Positions 8,808-18,100 of a stretch of DNA of 38,091 bases are shown here, piece by piece (position 1 is the stretch's first letter; every line of letters starts with the position of its first letter). A program made the translations under genes and the position numbers. The notes under the pieces were generated by a model, which was not told where the DNA came from, ran no database searches, and was given only the letters and a program-made list of their open reading frames with translations. Source of the stretch: Verrucomicrobiota bacterium (lineage in GTDB: Bacteria; Verrucomicrobiota; Verrucomicrobiia; Limisphaerales; SIBE01); contig JAIPJX010000034.1 in the NCBI GenBank assembly GCA_021733945.1, positions 1 through 38,091 of the forward strand, in the 5' to 3' direction.

Positions 8808-10556
8808 ATGACCGGAATCGGCTCGAAGGGACAACAGCAGGTGTCAGCGTTGAAGAAGGGGTTGGTGGGATCCTTCGTATTCGCATGGGTCTGTTTCGCC
8901 TCGGGGCTCCCTTCGGAAGCTCAAGTGCCCGGCTTGTTGAATTATCAGGGACGAATCGCCGTTGGCACGACGGCGTTTGAAGGCACCGGCCAGTTCAAGC
9001 TGGCCCTTGTCAACGGGGACGCTTCGCAAATCTACTGGCTCAATGCGGCGGATGCCAACAGCGACGGAGTACCCGATGCCAGCGTTTCCGTGTCTGTAAG
9101 CCGGGGGCTCTATTCCTTAATGATCGGAGACACGACCCTGGCGAACATGGCGTCGCTGCCGGCGAGCGTGTTCGCCAATAGCGCGGTTTATCTTCGTGTC
9201 TGGTTTGATGATGGGGTGGGTGGCTTTCAGCTCTTGAGTCCGGACCAGCGGATTACGAGTGTTGGTTACTCCCTGATTTCGGCCGGTGTCGATGACGGAG
9301 CGATTACAACCCCCAAACTCAGCAGTGATCTCGCGGCACAGATCGCGGCGTTGACTTCACAGCTCAATGCTTTCTCGACTCGCCTCGATACCGTCGAAGG
9401 TCCCGGAGCAACGCTTGTTTCCACGGATTCCCAGGATGCGAATCTCATTGCCAAAGGCTATACCAGTTTTTCTTCCACGCCCGTTTCCGACTGGAAGAAC
9501 GGTGTTGCAACGGGAGTGCCCGGAGCGCGGTGGGCCCATACAGCGACCTGGTCTGGGCAGGAGATGATTGTTTGGGGGGGCTACCTTGGCGGAGAAAGTT
9601 ACTCGGCTTCCGGCGGGCGATACAGTCCGGATCAGGATACCTGGACGACGATGTCTGGATTTGGGGCCCCATCCGCGCGTCAATCGCACAGCGCTGTTTG
9701 GACAGGGTCTGAATTGATCGTGTGGGGAGGATTTGGAAGCGGCGGGCATGTCACTACGGGCGCGCGATATGGGCCAACGGATCAACTATGGACGACGATG
9801 TCGACATCGGGCGCTCCGTCGGCCCGAAGCGATCATGCCTGCGTTTGGGCCGGGAATCGGATGATTGTCTGGGGTGGGCGTGGTTCGGCGGGGTTTTTGG
9901 CTGATGGTGCGCTTTATGATCCTGCTGCAAACCAGTGGACCCCCTTGACGTTGTCGGGTGCTCCGGAAGCCCGCCATTCGATGGCGTCGGTTTGGACGGG
10001 TTCCTATTTCATTGTCTGGGGTGGTGAAGCCGGCCTTGGGCCGGTTGCGTCGGGAGCGCGCTTGCTGGTCGATGCCGGGGGCACACCGCAGTCCTGGCAG
10101 GCTCTTGCCACGGCGAATGCGCCTTCCGCCCGGAGTGGTCATTCAGGAGTCTGGACCGGGCAGAAGTTCATTGTGTGGGGAGGGCGCAACGGAAGTTCAT
10201 ACTTCGGTGATGGCGCTCTATACGATCCCGCCACGGACGCATGGACCGCCCTTCCAACCGCCGGTGCGCCCTCCGCCCGGGCCGGACACGCCGCTGTTTG
10301 GACGGGTAGCGAAATGCTGGTTTTTGGTGGAGAGGATTCGGCGGGAGAAGTCGCAACAGGCGCGGCTTACGATGTGTCCGCCAACAAATGGAGAACGTTG
10401 AATACTTCCGGTGGTCCGGTGGCTCGCAGTGATTCGAAAGCCGTCTGGACGGGAAGTGAGCTCGTGATGTTTGGCGGCAAAACGAGTGGACAACCGGTTG
10501 CATCGCTGCAACGCGTCAATCCTCAACCTGCCTGGTATTTTTACCGGAAGTTATGA
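8808..10556 (+). CDS. Secreted kelch-repeat propeller protein
   Basis: The 582-aa protein has a signal peptide (LKKGLVGSFVFAWVCFASG, cleaved near SEAQ). Residues about 40-165 form a beta-rich module (LLNYQGRI, YLRVWFDDGVGGFQ, YSLISAGV) that also starts the S74 protein downstream. About 170-210 is a helical spacer with coiled-coil character (LAAQIAALTSQLNAFSTRLD). From about 240 to the end are seven kelch-type repeats of about 49 residues, each with AR..H...W.G...IVWGG and a later W; the seventh is shortened. Seven repeats suit one seven-bladed propeller, often a binding surface. No catalytic residues are apparent. The start could instead be GTG at 8841, which has AGGGA 9 bases upstream and gives a shorter signal peptide. 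Confidence 0.88.
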   Translation: MTGIGSKGQQQVSALKKGLVGSFVFAWVCFASGLPSEAQVPGLLNYQGRIAVGTTAFEGTGQFKLALVNGDASQIYWLNAADANSDGVPDASVSVSVSRGLYSLMIGDTTLANMASLPASVFANSAVYLRVWFDDGVGGFQLLSPDQRITSVGYSLISAGVDDGAITTPKLSSDLAAQIAALTSQLNAFSTRLDTVEGPGATLVSTDSQDANLIAKGYTSFSSTPVSDWKNGVATGVPGARWAHTATWSGQEMIVWGGYLGGESYSASGGRYSPDQDTWTTMSGFGAPSARQSHSAVWTGSELIVWGGFGSGGHVTTGARYGPTDQLWTTMSTSGAPSARSDHACVWAGNRMIVWGGRGSAGFLADGALYDPAANQWTPLTLSGAPEARHSMASVWTGSYFIVWGGEAGLGPVASGARLLVDAGGTPQSWQALATANAPSARSGHSGVWTGQKFIVWGGRNGSSYFGDGALYDPATDAWTALPTAGAPSARAGHAAVWTGSEMLVFGGEDSAGEVATGAAYDVSANKWRTLNTSGGPVARSDSKAVWTGSELVMFGGKTSGQPVASLQRVNPQPAWYFYRKL

Positions 10557-10635
10557 CTACAGAAATCTTCTTAACCGCGGAGAAACCGAAGGGCACATCG
10601 GGGGGTAGATGTGGGGTCGCACCTTTCCAAAGTAC

Positions 10636-10696
10636 GAACCGGCTGGAGGGGGGGCTACGTACGGCGCATGTAGTCCCGCCTTCAGGCGCTCAGGGG
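10636..10696 (+). repeat. Degenerate copy of the GTAGTCCCGCCTTCAGGCGG repeat (family 2)
   Basis: Two half-elements sit back to back. AACCGGCT...GGCTACGTACG at about 10637-10662 resembles the right half of the element at 25715-25763, and ATGTAGTCCCGCCTTCAGGC at 10668-10687 matches the left half exactly. Compared with 25715 the halves are in swapped order. The copy lies inside the open frame beginning at 10553, which argues that the frame's first 50 or so codons are not translated. Confidence 0.6.
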
Positions 10697-10705
10697 TTGG
10701 AATGG

Positions 10706-12484
10706 TTGAAAACCGGGATCCCACGGCTCCTCCTGCTTCTATTGACTCTTCTCGCGACACTTTCCGCCAGCGCACAATGGCAAACCCAGACCGTGACGCT
10801 CAAGCCCGGTTGGAATGCGGTGTATCTTCACGTCGATGCTTCGCACGTCACATTGGATGCCACTGTCGGGACTGATACCACCAATCCAATTACGGAAATC
10901 TGGCTGTGGAAACCGAGAATGTCTCCCGATCGATTCATCAACAATCCTCAGCAACCGGTCGGAGCCGACGATTGGAGCAGTTGGAACCAGTCTGCTTCCG
11001 TGGCTGACACACTGGCTCGGCTCATCGGCAACGCCGCCTATCTGGTAAGGAATGAAAGTGCCTCAGACTACACCTGGTCGATTCTCGGAAAACCCGTTCC
11101 TCCTCATTACGAGTGGACCAGCAAGGGCGTCAATTTTATTGGTTTCGCCACTCCAGCGGTCAATCCGCCGTTGTTCTCTACATTCCTGGGACCTGCTCAA
11201 CGTCTTTCCAGTGGAGGTGAATTCTTTCGCTATGACGATGGCAACAACGATCTGACACCCAGTCTTTTCAACGCGCTGTTCAATACCGTGCGCGTCAGGC
11301 GTGGTCAGGCGTTCTGGATTCGGAACCCGAACGAATTCAATCGGTATTTCGGCGCGTTCGAGATCGCGTCCCAGAATTCCACGGGAATTCATTTTGGCGC
11401 TTCCGGTTCCCAATACTCCTTGCGTTTGCGAAACGTAACCCCGGCAAGTATCACCGTGACAATGGCCTTGCTCACGTCGGAGGCCGCTCCGTCCGGCCAG
11501 ACCGCGATCTCGGGCGTGCCTCCGCTCCTGTTGCGCGGAGCGTTGAACGCTTCGGATCTCACGTATGCCTTCACCAGCTTTTCCACGGATTCCCAAAACG
11601 TGACGCTGGCTCCACGCGGTCAGGTGGGTTCGGAGACGGAAATCATCCTGGGTGTCAACCGTGTGGCGATGACCGGCAGTCCTTCGGATCTGTACGCCGG
11701 AATCCTGCGCCTGACCGATTCGTTGGGATACACTCAGATGGACCTGCCTGTGTCCGCCAGTCCGGCTTCCACATCAGGATTGTGGATCGGCAATGCCCTG
11801 GTAAATCAGGTGCGTCATTCCCTGAAGAGTTATCAGCGTGGTACGGACAATCAGCCTGTGCAAACGGATTCGGGGCAGTATGTTGTCGCGAACACCGTTA
11901 CCACGTTGGGAAGTGTGGCCCGGCCGTTCAATCTCAGACTCATCGTTCACAAGAGTGACACCGAAGCACGGCTTTTTCAGCGTGTGTACTACGGCCCCGG
12001 GCTCGCCAATAACACCGTGGTGGCAACGCGCCAAAATCTGCTGCTCCCCACGATGCTCAGCAGCGCGCGCCGCATCAGCGCGGTGCATCTTCCGTTTTCG
12101 GATGGCAACGCGGGGTGGCCCTTCACGGGGCAGTTCGCGCAGGGTCAGGCAATCACTGCGCAGGTCAATCTCTCCTTCGCCGATCACGCGTCGAATCCGT
12201 TCCTGCACGGATTCCACCCGGATCACGACAATCTGAACGCAACGTTCGATGCCACACTCCCGCGCGGTGCGGAATCGTATGACACCGATCGCCGGATGAT
12301 TCTGACCTTTACGGCTCCCGGCAATGACTTTGTCAGTCTCACATCTGGCGGCAATCGAATGACAGGGCAGTATTCCGAGGAAATGACCCTGAAAGGCAGC
12401 GGCACCGAAAGTCGTCAGATCGACACGGCCGGAGTCTTTGTCCTCAAACGCATCAGTGACATCGCCACCTTGACGACTCAATAA
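10706..12484 (+). CDS. Secreted protein of unknown function
   Basis: I do not recognise a named family. From the TTG at 10706 the protein is about 592 aa, with a strong signal peptide (RLLLLLLTLLATLSASA-QW). The mature part is beta-rich and begins QTVTLKPGWNAVYLHVD; other visible blocks are HYEWTSKGVNFIGFATP and GQAFWIRNPNEFNRYFG. The C-terminal half alternates short strands and turns with no membrane span or catalytic motif. The open frame begins at an ATG at 10553 that overlaps the kelch gene's stop codon (ATGA), but its first 51 codons cross a dispersed repeat. TTG 10706 has AGGGG 9 bases upstream and places the signal peptide at the N terminus; TTG 10697 is another option. It sits between two exported proteins on the same strand, so it is probably co-expressed with them. 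Confidence 0.75.
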   Translation: MKTGIPRLLLLLLTLLATLSASAQWQTQTVTLKPGWNAVYLHVDASHVTLDATVGTDTTNPITEIWLWKPRMSPDRFINNPQQPVGADDWSSWNQSASVADTLARLIGNAAYLVRNESASDYTWSILGKPVPPHYEWTSKGVNFIGFATPAVNPPLFSTFLGPAQRLSSGGEFFRYDDGNNDLTPSLFNALFNTVRVRRGQAFWIRNPNEFNRYFGAFEIASQNSTGIHFGASGSQYSLRLRNVTPASITVTMALLTSEAAPSGQTAISGVPPLLLRGALNASDLTYAFTSFSTDSQNVTLAPRGQVGSETEIILGVNRVAMTGSPSDLYAGILRLTDSLGYTQMDLPVSASPASTSGLWIGNALVNQVRHSLKSYQRGTDNQPVQTDSGQYVVANTVTTLGSVARPFNLRLIVHKSDTEARLFQRVYYGPGLANNTVVATRQNLLLPTMLSSARRISAVHLPFSDGNAGWPFTGQFAQGQAITAQVNLSFADHASNPFLHGFHPDHDNLNATFDATLPRGAESYDTDRRMILTFTAPGNDFVSLTSGGNRMTGQYSEEMTLKGSGTESRQIDTAGVFVLKRISDIATLTTQ

Positions 12485-12703
12485 GGGATTCATGATTTTT
12501 GCTTTATGATTTCAGATTTGAAATTCTCGCATGGTGTCCCGCATTTAGGCGGAGGGAACTCCATTGAGCGAGTGTCCTCGAATGTTTCCTCCTCGAAACC
12601 GCCTGAAGGCGGACGGAGCCGTTGTCCCAGATTCCGTGGGAACCGGCTAAAGCCGGGACTACGTGCGCCCAGAACACAAATCTAGAGTTTACCCAACATC
12701 CCC
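12485..12703 (+). repeat. Repeat-filled gap (family 2 repeat)
   Basis: The gap holds CCGCC-TGAA-GGCGG at 12599-12612 and CCGGCT-AA-AGCCGG at 12643-12656 followed by GACTACGTGC. These are the two small hairpins of the family 2 element, here about 30 bases apart. A further degenerate GTCCCGCATTTAGGCGGAGG lies at 12536-12555. No gene is visible, and I see no clear promoter or intrinsic terminator. Confidence 0.75.
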
Positions 12704-14686
12704 ATGAATACTCCAAACACACTCCGATACCGATGGCTGGCAGCACTCACGCTTGGCACATTCCTGGCACTGATTGCGGCTCCACCCGTAAAAGCTGCGG
12801 ACCAGTTTCCGCCCGGCAAGATGACGTTCCAGGGATTTCTCACCGACGCCTCGAATCCGCCGGTGCCCCTGGGGAACACCAGCCCGGCAAACACAACGTT
12901 GATCTTCACGATTTACGACAACGCGGCGGCCGGCAACGTCAAATGGGCGGAATCGCAAATTGTCACCATCGACAAGGGCCACTTCAGTGTGCTGCTCGGC
13001 GAAGGCAGCTCGGTGGGTGGGCTGCCCCACGCCACCGATCTTTCAAGTGTGTTCACGGGCGCCGATGCGTCGGACCGATGGATCGGAATTACCGTGGATG
13101 GAAGCGAGGTGACTCCGCGCATCCGGTTTTTCGCCGCGCCTTACGCACAACTGGCACGGTCCGCCAACTCCCTGGTTTCGGGAGCGCAAACAGGTGTTCT
13201 AAATGCGACGGGCAACGTGACTGCGGAAGGATCGCTCGCTTCAAATGGCAGTATCGCAGGACTCATCTTTCAGGACCGGAACGGGAGTACTGCCTGGCAA
13301 TGGTACAGCGAGGATGGGAAGGCTCGACTTTGGAACGGAGGGGATAAAATCACGGTTTCGAACGCGGGCGTGATTGGATCCGCCGGGCTTACCGTGTCGA
13401 ATAAAAATGCCATAGAACTGGGTGTTGGGATTACGAAAGAAGCCAATGCGGGAAAGATTGGCTACGAGACTTTTACGACGGGTGCATTAGACATTACCGG
13501 TGCCGGCACCGCCACACCGCGCAAGATCAAACTCTGGGACGAGATCATTGTTCCTGGGAACGCCACAATTGGGGGCAGTGCGACCTTGGGTGGTGTCACA
13601 GTGAATGGGAATGCAACAGTAAATGGTGTTCTCGCTGCCACGTCTTTAACATCCTCTGCCGCCAGTCCCGGATTCAGGCTGGAGCTGACCGGTTCAAATC
13701 TCATTGCGTACAAATCCGGTACAAGTTCAACGACTCTTGAGAACACTGGTGGGGGCAGCCTAAATCTCCAGACGACTGGCGGTCGCGTCGGCATCGGGAC
13801 GTCAACTCCGCAGCACATGCTGGAAGTGAGTGGGGTTGGACCCAATTCGGACAGGCGCCAGTACGGATTCCTCAGTGCTGGCGGCGCTGGCGTCTTTAAT
13901 TCGGGCAACAACGCGAATGGCATATCCTACTCAATCCTCGCAAATGGGCGAATTGGTTGTGCAGAGTTTAACGCCTTCTCTGACGCGCGTATTAAGAGCC
14001 TCGCCGGCCTGAGCGATAGCCGCGTTGACCTGGAAACAATCCAAAAGCTGCGCGTCACGGACTATCGAATGGTGGACGAAGTGGCTGAGGGAGATGCGAT
14101 CAAGAAGGGATTCATTGCGCAGGAAGTCGAGGACGTCATCCCGGAAGCCGTTTCCAGGAGTCGGCAATTTGTCCCGGACATCTATTCAAACCCGTCGAGC
14201 TTCCACTTTGATCCGCGGCGGCGGGAACTCTCCCTGACTTTGGCAAAGCCACACGGCCTGAAAGCGGGCGATCGGGTGCGAATCATAACCGAAGAGGCCA
14301 CATTGGATTTGAACGTAATCGATGGTTCATCCGAGTGCGAGTTCGTGGCCGGCGAGGTCGAGAAGGCTCCAAAACAGGCCTTCGTTTATGGCAAAGAAGT
14401 GCCGGATTTTCGCACGCTCAATTACGACCGGATTTTCACGACCGGCATTGGTGCCATCCAAGAGCTGGCTCGTCGTGTGGAGGAGTTGAAGAAGAGCGAA
14501 GCGCGCATCGCCGAACTCGAGCAAAAGACCTCTCGAATGGCTGAGCTCGAACAAAAGGCGGCTCGGGTGGATACCCTGGAGCGCGAAATGGCTCAGTTGA
14601 AGAAACTCGTGGCCGGTCTGGCTGAAGCTCAAGCGCCGAAGCAGGTCGCCGGGATTCAAAACATTTCAACCGTTGCCGGTCGATAA
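12704..14686 (+). CDS. Fibre-like secreted protein with S74 intramolecular chaperone domain
   Basis: The 660-aa protein has a signal peptide (WLAALTLGTFLALIAAPPVKA). Residues about 36-160 form the N-terminal module shared with the kelch protein (MTFQGFL, ...FFAAPYAQLA). About 165-420 is a repetitive low-complexity stalk (NATIGGSATLGGVTVNGNAT). The C-terminal part begins at FNAFSDARIK and is a peptidase S74 / endosialidase-type chaperone domain: S426 and K431 have the five-residue spacing of the Ser-Lys dyad known from MYRF, and KGFIAQEVEDVIPEAV follows. A beta insert of about 90 residues lies before LNYDRIFTTGIGAIQELARRVEEL and a coiled coil (SEARIAELEQK...). In this family the domain helps trimers fold and then cuts itself off. 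So this is likely a trimeric surface fibre. Confidence 0.88.
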   Translation: MNTPNTLRYRWLAALTLGTFLALIAAPPVKAADQFPPGKMTFQGFLTDASNPPVPLGNTSPANTTLIFTIYDNAAAGNVKWAESQIVTIDKGHFSVLLGEGSSVGGLPHATDLSSVFTGADASDRWIGITVDGSEVTPRIRFFAAPYAQLARSANSLVSGAQTGVLNATGNVTAEGSLASNGSIAGLIFQDRNGSTAWQWYSEDGKARLWNGGDKITVSNAGVIGSAGLTVSNKNAIELGVGITKEANAGKIGYETFTTGALDITGAGTATPRKIKLWDEIIVPGNATIGGSATLGGVTVNGNATVNGVLAATSLTSSAASPGFRLELTGSNLIAYKSGTSSTTLENTGGGSLNLQTTGGRVGIGTSTPQHMLEVSGVGPNSDRRQYGFLSAGGAGVFNSGNNANGISYSILANGRIGCAEFNAFSDARIKSLAGLSDSRVDLETIQKLRVTDYRMVDEVAEGDAIKKGFIAQEVEDVIPEAVSRSRQFVPDIYSNPSSFHFDPRRRELSLTLAKPHGLKAGDRVRIITEEATLDLNVIDGSSECEFVAGEVEKAPKQAFVYGKEVPDFRTLNYDRIFTTGIGAIQELARRVEELKKSEARIAELEQKTSRMAELEQKAARVDTLEREMAQLKKLVAGLAEAQAPKQVAGIQNISTVAGR

Positions 14687-14835
14687 ACCCACGTGTTGTT
14701 GGTTTATGACCGCAAGAAACGCAAAGAACGGAATGGGCGCAGTTCGCGGCTCGCGCGGAGCGACGAGCCCTAACCCGTGGTTCATCGGGGGAATTCCTCG
14801 AAAGCATTCGCGCTTCGAACCCGTGAACCGTAGCA

Positions 14836-14896
14836 GCCGACGTAAGGAGGCTCTGAATTCTTTTGGCAGACATAGAATGAGCCTCCTTACGTCGGC
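14836..14896. repeat. Perfect 18-bp inverted repeat (family 3)
   Basis: GCCGACGTAAGGAGGCTC at 14836-14853 is exactly complementary to 14879-14896, around a 25-base loop. The arms are longer and more exact than needed for a terminator, and no T run follows. It resembles a dispersed palindromic element; only this copy is present in the window. Confidence 0.8.
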
Positions 14897-14975
14897 CCCT
14901 GCGAGGTTTATGGAGAGGAAAAATGTCAATCAGGTCGACACGAATCGGTGCCGTGAACGTGCGCCGGCCTGTAGC

Positions 14976-15038
14976 GCCGATTGGCAATCGGCTGTTGCGC
15001 AGATTGCCAATCTGCGATACGGCGGACTGCCAGTCCGC
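14976..15038. repeat. Three tandem mini-hairpins with 3-base loops (family 4)
   Basis: GCCGATT-GGC-AATCGGC lies at 14976-14992, CGCAGATT-GCC-AATCTGCG at 14998-15016 and GCGGACT-GCC-AGTCCGC at 15022-15038. Each is a perfect stem of 7-8 bp around GGC or GCC, and they follow each other at gaps of 5 bases. The same design recurs at 37730-37748 and, more loosely, at 37381-37409. Confidence 0.85.
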
Positions 15039-15172
15039 GCCACGCCAAAGCGACGGTTCCTGGGGAGACGGAGGTTGACTTCAGAATACCTCCGGCTCTC
15101 CAAACAGTGCGTGTCTCTCCGTGTTCACCCCGCTTTCTCCGCGCTTCAATCAGTCCGATGCTCATACGCCCT

Positions 15173-18100
15173 ATGAAACGGTTTAACTCCATTTTCATTC
15201 GAATTGTTTTTCTTGCGGCGCTCCTTTCATCCGTAATCGCGCCGCGCGCCGCGTATTTGTTCGACCAGAAGGCGATCCTGTACAGCAACGATTATATGCG
15301 CGGCGTGAACTGGCAATCCAAGGGCGGTGTTCCGCTATCCAGTACCGCCGGAACTCCGGCCGGTTCCGACGGACGGGCTCCGGTTGACACGACGCCGACG
15401 CCCCGTCAATTCCAGGGCGGGATTGTTTACGGCGCGGTGACTTACCAGAAGACCACGGCGTTGAACGCGTCGCAGAACTTTGCCGCGAATGCCAAGAATC
15501 TGGGTTGGCCGCATACCGAGAACGCGAACCAGACCGTCAATCTGGTTCTCCGGATCCAAGCCGGAGCGCCGTATATGATGCGGTCGATCTCGTTTCTTTT
15601 CGGGTCGGTCATCGCTCCTCCTCAAATCAAGGAGGACGGAACGCCGCTGACGGAAAGTGAGTTGTCCAATTATTGGTTTCCGGAGCCGATCAGCGCGAAT
15701 AATCACGCCAACTCGGGTTATTATTGGAGTCCGCATGCCAGCAAAGTCTATGCGATTCAGCCGGGTCGGATTGATATCACCTGGCGCCGGGCGGGACCTG
15801 AAGCAGTAGCGCCGACAGTCAACCTAAACGAATTTGTTAATATTGGTGGTTCTTACTTCCATCTTCTGGCTACGAACTATCTGGTCTCGGGCGCGACCTT
15901 CAAGGCCCCGCGCAAGATTTTCTGGACGGAAAAGACGTTTCAAAACATTGGCAAACCGATCCGGGTTCCGGCAGCCCGTGTCGGGGCCGTCAACATCGTC
16001 TATCAGAATGAGTTTCCTGAAAGAGTGACATCGGAATACACGGCTCTGGGCCAGTCTCAGGTCGTGGCCGATTCTTCTCAACGGTTGCAGGAATTGCGCA
16101 CGCTTTGGTTCGACAATTCCGATGGCCAGATTCATGCCTACAACAAGGAGGGCCGTGTATTCGTCGAGCTGTTGGGCGACGTGCGATCCGGCACGATCCG
16201 AAATCAATTGGGCTACGAAATTGTCGATGTGATCCGGCAGGCCAACCCGGCGGATGTATCGGTCGAGTTGGGGGAGAAGCTGACTCCGCCAAGTTCGGCG
16301 GATTCCGGCCAGACTCTCTTTCCGGAGCCAGTGCTCTCTGACATCACCAAAAACTTTGCATATCAGCAGGGTTTTCCCGGGAGTGACATTTTCACGCTCT
16401 ATGCCACGCGCGAAACGAAGAACTTGAACGACTACCAGGCGTATTGGATGGAGGAAGGGATCGCCGGGTTGCGCTGGCCACTGGTCCTGGCCCGGTACAA
16501 AATGATCTGGCCTGAGGCACCGTCCAAATACAGTCAGTATCTGCGTCCGGCATCGAATCAGGAAACGGCGAAGCAAACGGCCGTGTCGTTGCCGACTGAA
16601 AATGTTCCGTTCATCGAATGGCAGGACCGCGATCCTCAGGATAATCCACGCGCGTTCCTCACCGAAGACTACAGGTTCTACACCTATCTGGACGCCAACT
16701 ATCCCGTGCACCGCGCGCTGCTGCGTTTCACGGCCGGCGATGATGTCGCGTTCGAGCGTGTCTTTTCAGTTCTCGAAAGTGTGGTCAAAACGCCGGGCTT
16801 TGATGGTTCCCGCGCTGGAGCGAACGATTTGGCTCGGTTCACTGGGTTGGGAAATAATGGAGCGCTCAACCTGAATCCAGCCGTTGGAAACGCGTATGGT
16901 GAATTGCCATCGGGAGTGTATTTTGACGGAAGTTCGTTCACGGTCGAGTCCTGGGTTTATGTGCGCAGCCATCGGAATTGGGCCCGCCTGTTTGACTTTG
17001 GCGCGGGTTTCTTAACCGACGTGGTCGCGATGTCGCTTTCCACGGGAACGGACGGCAAACCGGCGTTCGTCACGCAATCGGGCAACACGGGAATCAATGT
17101 CTCGGCTCCGAACGCACTTCCGCTGAACCAATGGGTCCATTTGGCCGTCGTGTTCACGGCCGGGGCGGGCACGGGGACCGGCACGATTTATTTCGACGGT
17201 GTGAGCCAGGTCACTCAAACGGGAATGGCACTTCCCAGGAACGTAACACGGGCCAATGCCTGGGTCGGAAGAAGCAATTCGTTTTTCGATGATTATCCCG
17301 ATGCGAAGTTCGACAATTTCCGGATCTGGTCAGTTGCCCGCACCCCGGTGCAACTGGTCGAGGGCATGACGAACGTTTATCCGTCTGGAACAACTGATTT
17401 GCTGGCGCAGTATCAGTTCTCCGAGGATAACGGGACGACAGGTGCCAATGCATCCGTTGCCATCGATAGCAGTGGCAATGGACGGACAATGAATCTTTTC
17501 AACACAAAGCTCCTGCCCAACAAACTGACCGCCGCGCGATTTGTGGATGCCACCGCCTGGGTCGGGCAAAGACTTGCGCCACCCGCTGGCGAGACTCGAG
17601 ACGCGACCGGTGTGCCGTACCTCGCCGGATCGATCAATCAAACCTACGGAAACGCGTTCAGTGCGACCGCATACAAGGACCCATTTGTCGTTGGATTTGA
17701 GGAGGCGTCCCGTGGATCGATCATCCCGGTGAATGCGGGCAACAACACCGCCCGGCTCGAAGTGTGGTGGTACCGGAAAAACGCTCAGGATTTGGCGAAA
17801 GGATTTAAGCCTGTTTACTGGCCCTCGGTGATTGGTCGGTATTCGATACTCTGGCCCACGAACGCACCGCACTCTAGGGAGATCATTCTGGCCGGCAACG
17901 ATGGAAGCAGGGCACTTTCAAGTCTGGAAGCCAAAGGGAAGATCTACTACCAGAACGATTCCGCCCGTCCCGGCTACAACCCAAATGAAGAGCACGCCCT
18001 GATACTGGGAGGGCAGGCGTATGCGCTCAGAGACGATCTGAATGTGACCAGCACCACGGGTTATTCATCCCATCCCTATGTCCTGCTCGAGTATGCGGAC

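Larger units (their letters stand above)
14687..15172. other. Repeat-rich gap before the giant gene
   Basis: The 486 bases carry no convincing gene. They contain an ACCGCAAGAAACGCAAAGAA tract near 14708-14727, an imperfect GGCTCG...CGAGCC repeat near 14753-14770, the 18-bp inverted repeat at 14836-14896 and three tandem mini-hairpins at 14976-15038. The open frame of the giant gene extends back to 14981, but that part crosses the mini-hairpins and lacks protein character. A promoter for the giant gene is possible at 15040-15150; I cannot name one. Confidence 0.6.

Noticed and set aside
14981-15172. N-terminal extension of the TcA-like giant gene
   Set aside because: It crosses the tandem mini-hairpins and lies before an obvious signal peptide, so it is probably not translated.
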